A stretch of 19,905 bases of DNA from Chromatiales bacterium (lineage in GTDB: Bacteria; Pseudomonadota; Gammaproteobacteria; UBA6429; Thiohalophilaceae), in contig JALTLP010000129.1 of NCBI GenBank assembly GCA_027001895.1, positions 1-19,905 of the forward strand, read 5' to 3'. Made by a program: the position numbers and the translations under genes. Shown one piece after another: positions 14,736-19,905 of the stretch (position 1 is the first letter of the stretch; each line of letters starts with the position of its first letter). The notes beneath the pieces are model-generated. The model was given only the letters and a program-made list of their open reading frames with translations. It was not told where the DNA came from and did not search any database.

Positions 14736-15164
14736 TTACGGTTTTACCACGACCAGAATAATAATCAAAAATAAAAATATTACCGGTACTTCGTTATACC
14801 AGCGGAAATAAACATGGCTGTGTTTATTGCGGTTATATTTAAAATCCATCAACAACTTGCCACAGTGGATATGGTACCCCAGTAAAAACACAACGCTTGC
14901 CAGTTTCAGTTGCATCCACCAGGTATCAGCAAAGGCATACCAGGCATAATTATGTAGCATCCAGATACCGAATATAAAAGTAAAAATCATTCCCGGTGTC
15001 ATAATGCCAAAGTAAAGTTTGCGTTCCATAACCTTGAAACGTTCTATGCTGGTGATATCGTTAGGGTCACACATGGCATGATAAACATAAAGGCGCGGTA
15101 AATAAAAAAGCCCGGCAAACCAGGTCACCATAAAACTTATATGCAGTGCTTTAACCCATATCAT
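14736..15164 (-). CDS. hemJ: Protoporphyrinogen IX oxidase HemJ
   Basis: A 142-residue membrane protein with about four transmembrane helices. The N-terminus IWVKALHISFMVTWFAGLFYLPRLYVYHA is the HemJ hallmark and includes H8; the protein ends VVVKP, carrying the conserved C-terminal lysine (K141). HemJ oxidises protoporphyrinogen IX to protoporphyrin IX in the late heme pathway and is the usual oxidase in proteobacteria lacking HemG or HemY. Length matches the family. It begins 12 bases after the TlpA-like gene, so it is the last gene of the clc-tlpA-hemJ unit. Together with hemL in this window it covers an early and a late heme step, in separate transcripts. Confidence 0.93.
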   Translation of the reverse strand: MIWVKALHISFMVTWFAGLFYLPRLYVYHAMCDPNDITSIERFKVMERKLYFGIMTPGMIFTFIFGIWMLHNYAWYAFADTWWMQLKLASVVFLLGYHIHCGKLLMDFKYNRNKHSHVYFRWYNEVPVIFLFLIIILVVVKP

Positions 15165-15176
15165 GCTGATTCATCC

Positions 15177-15737
15177 CTAATTTAATTGTTTAACTGCGTT
15201 AGTCGGTTGTTGTGAAGTCGATGTAGTAAGGTTTAGCATCGACTGAATTTGCTGTTCAACGATACTAAAATCCAGCTCCCCAATTTTATGGCGCACGATA
15301 GTACCGTTCGGTGCAATTAAAAACGTGGTGGGTGTTAAACGGATACCACCAAATGCTTGGGTGGCCTGTTTGTTGATATCCATTGCTATTATATAAGGCA
15401 ACTGTTTTTGTCTGGCCATTTTCATTACATGGTCCGGGCGGTCATAAGGCATGGATATACCGATAATTCTTAAGCCCTGAGTATGATACTTATTATGCAG
15501 CTCAATTAAATGTGGCATTTCCTTAACGCAGCCACTGCAGGAGGTAGCCCAGAATGTTACCAGTAGTGGCTTACCCCGGAATGAAGCCAGTTTTATTTTT
15601 TCTCCAGTAATGGTTGTCAGTTCAATATTCGGTGCAAGCTTTATACCGGAAGGTGAAAACCATAACCAGGCCATCAATATTACAAAAATAAATACAAAGG
15701 CTGCGATCAGTTTATCTTTTGTTTTCAGGTTTTGCAT
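15177..15737 (-). CDS. TlpA-like membrane-anchored thiol:disulfide oxidoreductase
   Basis: A 186-residue thioredoxin-fold protein. Residues 9-27 form one hydrophobic segment after a basic N-terminus (an uncleaved anchor), placing the rest in the periplasm. The active site is C67-S-G-C70 in FWATSCSGCVKEMP, the cis-proline lies in GGIRLTPTTFLI, and the core strands are typical of the TlpA/ResA/CcmG group. Such proteins reduce disulfides in exported proteins or in apocytochrome c. The CSGC dipeptide is unlike the CEPC/CPTC-type sites of dedicated CcmG/ResA proteins, so a cytochrome-maturation role is uncertain. Genes on either side are a ClC protein (20 bases upstream) and hemJ (12 bases downstream), making a tight unit; proximity to a heme gene is suggestive but not proof of a heme-related role. 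Confidence 0.9.
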   Translation of the reverse strand: MQNLKTKDKLIAAFVFIFVILMAWLWFSPSGIKLAPNIELTTITGEKIKLASFRGKPLLVTFWATSCSGCVKEMPHLIELHNKYHTQGLRIIGISMPYDRPDHVMKMARQKQLPYIIAMDINKQATQAFGGIRLTPTTFLIAPNGTIVRHKIGELDFSIVEQQIQSMLNLTTSTSQQPTNAVKQLN

Positions 15738-15757
15738 GATAATTAGAAATTTGTAAA

Positions 15758-17053
15758 TTATTTTTTGTTATTTGTTTTTGTTAAATACACTTCAGATAAC
15801 GCCTGGTATATCGGTGTTGGGCATACCAGTTTAGACATCCCTTTTGCAATCAATGCCGTCGCCATTAGTGGCAGTATAAGCGTAGAGTTCGTTGTCATTT
15901 CCATTACGATAACAAATGCGGTTATCGGGGTTTGCACAACGCCGGTAAAATACCCCACCATGCCGAGGATAACAAGTGAAGCTGTTGGCAGGTGGGGAAT
16001 GTATTCAGCAAGGTTGGCACCAAAACCAGCACCGACCGATAACGAGGGTGCAAAAATACCACCGGGAATACCGCTTAAGTAAGATGCAACAGTCGCCAGT
16101 AGTTTTAAAAACGGAAATGAAGCGGTGGGCTCGCCACCATTAACCAGATTTTTTGCTTCATGATAGCCGGTGCCAAAACTTAAACCGTTTGACGCATAAC
16201 CAAGAACGCTGATAATAAGGCCACAGATAAAAGCCAGTACAACTGGGTGGGACTGTGCAAAGTTAAATAACTGTTTGCTTCCATGAATAAGAGCCATACT
16301 AAACATGCCACCGAAGATACCACCACCAATACCGCAAACGATAATAGCAACCCAGGTGTAATAGTCTAAAGAAAGTTCGGCATTACTGTGGCCGAAGTAG
16401 GTGTACTGTCCCAAAATCGCAATGGCTGTCAGGCCGGCGAGGATAACGGCGAGTAACAATATATTACCCAGTCGGCGTTCAAAATTGTGTGTCATTTCTT
16501 CCATAGCAAACAAAATCCCGGCCAGTGGCGTATTAAATGCAGCGGCAATACCGGCTGCCCCGCCTGCAATTATCAGGGCCTTAGCCATATGTTTACGACG
16601 AAAACCTGCATGGCCATGCAGTGAATATATAATAGAAGCACCGACATGTACGGTTGGACCTTCGCGGCCGATAGAGGCGCCACTGAACAAACCCATAATG
16701 GTGAGCAAAATTTTCCCGGCCGCAATTTTAAGTGATAACACTTTTTGGCGGAGTTCGTGGGTACGAAGCTCAAGTGCGGCAATGGTTTGTGGAATACCAC
16801 TGCCCTCGGTGCCCAGAAAAATATTTTTGGTCAGCCATGCAACGGCGGCAAGGCTGAACGGAGGGATGGCCAGTGCAACCCAGGGGTTGTCTTTAAACAG
16901 TAATAAGTAATAGTGGTCGGCCTGTTGTGCGGCAATGGCGAAAAAAGCAGCAACAGCACCGACGATCAGCGCGCTGGCCAGAAATATAAGCCGTAAGCGA
17001 ATTTTCTGGGGGGAAAAGAGTTGTCGACGTGTTTTTAATAGATGTTTGCGCAT
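15758..17053 (-). CDS. ClC-family chloride channel or Cl-/H+ antiporter
   Basis: A 431-residue inner-membrane protein with the ClC core. Ion-path motifs are GSGIP (84-88), GREGP (129-133) with the gating glutamate E131, and GGIFAPSLSVGAG (331-343). The MEEM at 184-187 supplies an acidic residue at the position of the internal proton glutamate of E. coli ClC, which favours an antiporter over a pure channel. There are no C-terminal CBS domains, and length is normal for the bare transport domain. No fluoride-specific ClC motif was noted and no fluoride riboswitch was recognised upstream. ATG 17051-17053 is the natural start, giving a basic N-terminus. It heads a compact operon with the TlpA-like gene and hemJ. 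Confidence 0.93.
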   Translation of the reverse strand: MRKHLLKTRRQLFSPQKIRLRLIFLASALIVGAVAAFFAIAAQQADHYYLLLFKDNPWVALAIPPFSLAAVAWLTKNIFLGTEGSGIPQTIAALELRTHELRQKVLSLKIAAGKILLTIMGLFSGASIGREGPTVHVGASIIYSLHGHAGFRRKHMAKALIIAGGAAGIAAAFNTPLAGILFAMEEMTHNFERRLGNILLLAVILAGLTAIAILGQYTYFGHSNAELSLDYYTWVAIIVCGIGGGIFGGMFSMALIHGSKQLFNFAQSHPVVLAFICGLIISVLGYASNGLSFGTGYHEAKNLVNGGEPTASFPFLKLLATVASYLSGIPGGIFAPSLSVGAGFGANLAEYIPHLPTASLVILGMVGYFTGVVQTPITAFVIVMEMTTNSTLILPLMATALIAKGMSKLVCPTPIYQALSEVYLTKTNNKK

Positions 17054-17098
17054 AATAACGGCATGTTAACATGAAATGAGAGCATTTATTAGACAGTC

Positions 17099-17127
17099 AT
17101 TATATAACAAGAAACTGACACATGAGT
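17099..17127 (-). promoter_or_regulatory. Candidate promoter for clc-tlpA-hemJ
   Basis: On the minus strand a perfect TATAAT lies at 17104-17099, about 46 bases before the clc start codon. The hexamer 17 bases further upstream (ACTCAT at 17127-17122) is a poor -35, so any promoter would be weak or need an activator. Confidence 0.35.
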
Positions 17128-17171
17128 ATTTATAGTGCATAAGCATTTGTTAATAAACGATTTTTTACTTG

Positions 17172-17192
17172 ACCGGTTAAGCGCTAACCGGT
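17172..17192. promoter_or_regulatory. 8-bp perfect inverted repeat, possible operator
   Basis: ACCGGTTA (17172-17179) and TAACCGGT (17185-17192) are exact reverse complements around AGCGC. The left arm overlaps TTGACC (17169-17174), a possible -35, with TAAGGT 17 bases later as a poor -10. It could bind a dimeric regulator or form an RNA hairpin near the start of an unannotated transcript. Confidence 0.45.
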
Positions 17193-17340
17193 AAGGTTAT
17201 GCCACTGAAATAATCAACAGACAAAAACAAGGGTGAGGGAAGAGGAGCGCCTTTTATACTGAACAACAAATATTAAAACAGAAAACCGTTTAGTATTTTA
17301 GGAATAATAATTATAAAAATAAGATGTACTCACTAAATTT

Positions 17341-17365
17341 AAGCGGCTTCGGCCGCTTTTTATTT
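17341..17365 (+). terminator. Rho-independent terminator with UUCG loop
   Basis: AAGCGGC (17341-17347) pairs perfectly with GCCGCTT (17352-17358) around a TTCG tetraloop, followed by TTTATTT. This is a textbook intrinsic terminator on the + strand. No gene precedes it on this strand for more than 2.6 kb, so it implies an unrecognised short transcript between about 17100 and 17340, or attenuation of the phnD-like gene. Confidence 0.75.
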
Positions 17366-17538
17366 GCTCAAATCTCAAAATTAGTAAGTACAACATATAC
17401 TCTACTCAGTTTGCCTCTTTTTAATTTATCCCGTAAATACATTTTTGGTTAAAATGCATACAAAGTGTTAAAGATCTTCCTGAATAAACCGCTATAGCTA
17501 TCCAGAACAGACAAAATTTTAATTGCTTTGGAGGCGTT

Positions 17539-18384
17539 ATGTTTAAAATACTGCTTACTTTCTTTGCCGGGTTGTCCATGTTACTGAGTTCTTCTTTTGC
17601 ACTGGCTGACCTTAATATGGGGGTCTTCCCCAGACGTCCTGTTGCTAAAACACATAAATTTTTTAAGCCATTGGCAGAAAAATTATCGAAAGAACTGGGT
17701 GAGCCAGTCAAACTGATTACGGCAAAAAACTTTAAGGCTTTCTGGAAAGATGCCCAGAGTGGAAAATACGATATTGTTCACTATAACCAGTATCACTATT
17801 TATTACACCATAAGGCTAAAGGCTACAAGGTTATTGCTGTAAACGAGGAATTTGGTACCAACATGATAGCTGGGACTTTGTCTGTCAGAAAGGACAGTGG
17901 TATTAATTCAGTCGCGGATTTAAAGGGCAAAACCATTTTATTTGGTGGTGGCAAAAAAGCGATGGGCAGTTATATTGCGCCTACCTTTGCCTTAAAGAAA
18001 GCCGGTTTAGTCGCAGGTAAAGATTATAAAGTTAAATTTTCAAAAAACCCACCCAGTGCAGTTATTGGTGTTTATAACAAGGCTGCCGATGCTGCAGGTG
18101 CAGGTAATGTTATTTTAAAAGTTAAAGGTGTTACTTCCAAGATCGATGTATCTCAAATGAAAATACTGGTAGAAAGTGAGCCATTTATTCATCTTACCTG
18201 GGCTGTAAAGGGCGATATGCCGGATGCCAAGGTTAAGAAGATTCAGGCAATTATGACATCACTGAAGTCCAGTGACCCGAAAGTATTAAAAGCGGCCAAG
18301 GTGACTAATTTTGTTAAAGCCAGTGACGGTGATTTTGCCAAGGTTCGTGAAATTGTAAAAAATGTAACGGGTGAAGATTTGTAA
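17539..18384 (+). CDS. PhnD-like phosphate/phosphonate-type periplasmic binding protein
   Basis: A 281-residue exported solute-binding protein. Residues 1-23 are a signal peptide ending ALA before Asp24. The mature part starts LNMGVFPRRPVAKTHKFF, has the hinge segment KYDIVHYNQYHYLL (76-89) and the second lobe start SVADLKGKTILFGGG, the order expected for the PhnD/phosphite-binding family (type 2 periplasmic binding fold). The usual serine/threonine-rich ligand loop (STSG type) is replaced by GGGKKAMGSY at 136-145, and the following family histidine region reads KNPPSAVIG, so the ligand may not be a phosphonate. No ABC permease or ATPase gene is visible. It is followed after 52 bases by a chemoreceptor gene on the same strand, suggesting a sensory rather than transport role. 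GGAGG precedes the ATG by four bases. Confidence 0.87.
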   Translation: MFKILLTFFAGLSMLLSSSFALADLNMGVFPRRPVAKTHKFFKPLAEKLSKELGEPVKLITAKNFKAFWKDAQSGKYDIVHYNQYHYLLHHKAKGYKVIAVNEEFGTNMIAGTLSVRKDSGINSVADLKGKTILFGGGKKAMGSYIAPTFALKKAGLVAGKDYKVKFSKNPPSAVIGVYNKAADAAGAGNVILKVKGVTSKIDVSQMKILVESEPFIHLTWAVKGDMPDAKVKKIQAIMTSLKSSDPKVLKAAKVTNFVKASDGDFAKVREIVKNVTGEDL

Positions 18385-18436
18385 TGTTTTCTGACATTAA
18401 GGACAGGGATGTCCAGAAGAAAAAGCAGGTAGACAT

Positions 18437-19905
18437 ATGACGTTTAATTTAAAGAATATTTCTTTGATGGGAAAATTTATAGTTCCTATTCTGTTAAGTA
18501 TGGTTATTTCTTTATTAGTAGGCGCGTTTTTACTGATACAGGGTGTACGCAGCGCGACTGAAAACCAGATGATGCTTGCTGAAAAAGCTTTAAAAAATGA
18601 ACAAAAAAGTGCAAGCCAGTCGGCGTTAAAAGCACTTGCTTCAAAGGCAGATAGTCTGGGTGCCTTTATGGCAAAAACAGCGCCTGATCTTATTATGTCT
18701 TATGATTTTACAAGTCTTAAAGATTACCAGACCAATGCAATAAAAGATCCTGATGTTGCCTATGCGGCATACTTAAAGCCAGACAACTCACCCTTAACCG
18801 AGTTTAAAAAAACGGCTGATAAATCCAATGTTATTGAATACAAATATAAAATAATTTCGGATGGCGATTTAATCGGTTCTGTATTACTGGGAATGACCAA
18901 AACGCATGTAAACAAAGGATTAGAGGCGAGTGACAACAGAATTAAAAAAGCGGTTACCCAGGTACGCAATATTGCGAGTGATTCAATATCGCAATTTATT
19001 CTGGTAACCGCAATTACCGTCGTAGTTACTCTTTGCCTGATATCATTGGTTGTTTATTATCTGTTTAAAAAACTGGTAGTTTCAAGACTGGATGCCACAA
19101 CAGACCTTATGTATGAGTTAGCCGATGGCAATGGGGATCTTACCCGACGTTTACCAACACCGAATGGTGACGAAGTGAGTCAGTTATGCGATGCGGTCAA
19201 TATTTTTATGCAGAAGCTGCAGGGCATTATTAAAAATATTGTCGATGATGTAGCCACACTGGCACAGGAAGCCGCTGTATTACAGTCTGCAGGTAGTGAG
19301 TTATCCGTGAGTTCGGATGCACAAAGAATGGAAACAACCCAGGTTGCCACGGCGATGAATGAGATGACCGCAACCGTTCAGGAAGTCGCAAGGAGTGCAA
19401 CCAGCGCAGCCAATGCAGCGACGGCAGCAGATAATGATACTGTTAGCGGCAAACAAATTGTTAAGGTGACAATGGATGTTATTGACGAACTGTCAAATGA
19501 CATTAAAGAAGCATCAGGTGTTATTGATAGTGTATCTGTTGACAGCGACAACATTGGCGGAGTACTCGATGTTATTAAAGGGATAGCGGAACAGACCAAC
19601 TTATTAGCATTAAATGCTGCAATAGAAGCTGCCCGTGCAGGTGAACAGGGCCGAGGTTTCGCGGTGGTTGCCGATGAAGTAAGAACCCTTGCCAGCAGAA
19701 CTCAGGAATCAACAGAAGAAATCCAGAAAATGATTGAACGCTTGCAGTCAGGTTCGCAGAATGCGGTTGCTGTTATGAATAAAAGCAATGAAAAAGCAAA
19801 GCAAGCTGTTTCTCAGGCGGCTCAGGCGGATGCCTCACTTGTTAATATTGCAGATGCGGTGAGCACAATAAATGAAATGAATACACAGATTGCTACTGCA
19901 GCAAC
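18437..19905 (+). CDS. Methyl-accepting chemotaxis protein (3' end beyond window)
   Basis: 489 codons are visible and the frame is open to the last base. TM1 is at about residues 13-35, a periplasmic sensor region of about 150 residues follows (38-186), and TM2 is at about 187-210. A HAMP domain covers about 211-265 (VVSRLDATTDLMYELADGNGDLTRR in blocks, then NGDEVSQLCDAVN). The signalling domain contains the near-invariant hairpin tip IAEQTNLLALNAAIEAARAG from residue 383, then GRGFAVVADEVRTLA. Glutamine/glutamate-rich helix positions suitable for methylation lie either side. The sensor region is too short for a double Cache domain and fits a single-Cache or similar fold; this is inference. 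It probably forms a unit with the PhnD-like gene upstream. The missing part is the last helix of the coiled coil and any C-terminal pentapeptide. Confidence 0.94.
   Translation, partial: MTFNLKNISLMGKFIVPILLSMVISLLVGAFLLIQGVRSATENQMMLAEKALKNEQKSASQSALKALASKADSLGAFMAKTAPDLIMSYDFTSLKDYQTNAIKDPDVAYAAYLKPDNSPLTEFKKTADKSNVIEYKYKIISDGDLIGSVLLGMTKTHVNKGLEASDNRIKKAVTQVRNIASDSISQFILVTAITVVVTLCLISLVVYYLFKKLVVSRLDATTDLMYELADGNGDLTRRLPTPNGDEVSQLCDAVNIFMQKLQGIIKNIVDDVATLAQEAAVLQSAGSELSVSSDAQRMETTQVATAMNEMTATVQEVARSATSAANAATAADNDTVSGKQIVKVTMDVIDELSNDIKEASGVIDSVSVDSDNIGGVLDVIKGIAEQTNLLALNAAIEAARAGEQGRGFAVVADEVRTLASRTQESTEEIQKMIERLQSGSQNAVAVMNKSNEKAKQAVSQAAQADASLVNIADAVSTINEMNTQIATAA

Larger units (their letters stand above)
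17054..17538. other. Intergenic region between clc and the phnD-like gene
   Basis: This 485-bp region lies between two divergent genes and holds no credible ORF. It contains, in order on the + strand, a possible -10 for clc (17099-17104, minus strand), an 8-bp inverted repeat (17172-17192), a purine-rich stretch around 17230-17250, and a UUCG-loop terminator (17341-17365) that faces the phnD-like gene and has no annotated gene before it. The last 175 bp is AT-rich and should contain the promoter for the phnD-like gene, which has a strong GGAGG ribosome binding site at 17530-17534, but I could not pick a clear promoter. Confidence 0.55.

Noticed and set aside
17054..17160. A fluoride riboswitch before clc
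   Set aside because: No conserved fluoride-riboswitch core was recognised in the leader, and the protein has ordinary GREGP and GSGIP motifs rather than fluoride-specific ones.
17324..17455. A 43-codon + strand frame beginning ATGTACTCACTA near the orphan terminator
   Set aside because: It reads straight through the terminator hairpin, lacks a ribosome binding site and looks random in composition.
17465..17500. A flagellar sigma-28-type promoter (TAAAG ... GCTATAGC) before the phnD-like gene
   Set aside because: The spacing between the two elements is about three bases too long and the -10 part matches the GCCGATAA consensus poorly.

Overview
The window is ordinary chromosomal DNA of a Gram-negative bacterium, most likely a free-living gammaproteobacterium of moderate GC (roughly 40-45% by eye). 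The main reason is gene content and order: mpl next to ubiX, and a rubredoxin gene divergent from thiD-thiE-hemL, as seen in Pseudomonas-like gammaproteobacteria. Further support comes from RNase D, a ClsB-like phospholipase D protein, HemJ, and an intergenic mosaic built from palindromic motifs typical of gammaproteobacterial genomes. I cannot name the genus.

Layout. 1-973 (+): the 3' end of a MEMO1-family gene overlapping an AMMECR1-family gene (the AmmeMemoRadiSam B and A proteins). 978-3359 (-): rnd followed closely by a PLD/cardiolipin-synthase-like gene. 3451-6131 (+): mpl, ubiX and a LON-substrate-binding-domain gene (peptidoglycan recycling, prenyl-FMN for ubiquinone synthesis, unknown). 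6106-8154 (-): a large DedA/PAP2-like/LssY_C membrane protein whose 3' end overlaps the LON gene antisense. 8257-9696 (+): a secreted alpha/beta hydrolase with an unusual beta-helix-like tail. 9697-10676: about 980 bp without a credible gene, full of imperfect palindromes and long hairpins. 10677-13403 (-): thiD-thiE-hemL (thiamine and tetrapyrrole synthesis). 13507-13680 (+): rubredoxin, a 57-residue gene. 13853-14725 (+): HDOD signalling protein. 14736-17053 (-): clc-tlpA-hemJ, an apparent three-gene operon (ClC channel/transporter, membrane-tethered thioredoxin-like protein, protoporphyrinogen oxidase). 17054-17538: regulatory intergenic region with an 8-bp inverted repeat and a UUCG-loop terminator that has no gene in front of it. 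17539-19905 (+): a PhnD-like periplasmic binding protein followed by a methyl-accepting chemotaxis protein that runs off the window.

Most of the window is housekeeping. The parts that look least ordinary are the PhnD-like protein paired with a chemoreceptor and lacking visible transporter genes, the probably inactive PAP2 segment in the DedA fusion, the beta-helix tail on the hydrolase, the palindrome-rich block at 9.7-10.68 kb, and the orphan terminator upstream of the PhnD-like gene. I found no CRISPR array, transposase, prophage gene, tRNA or rRNA, and no clear new multi-gene defence or biosynthetic system.
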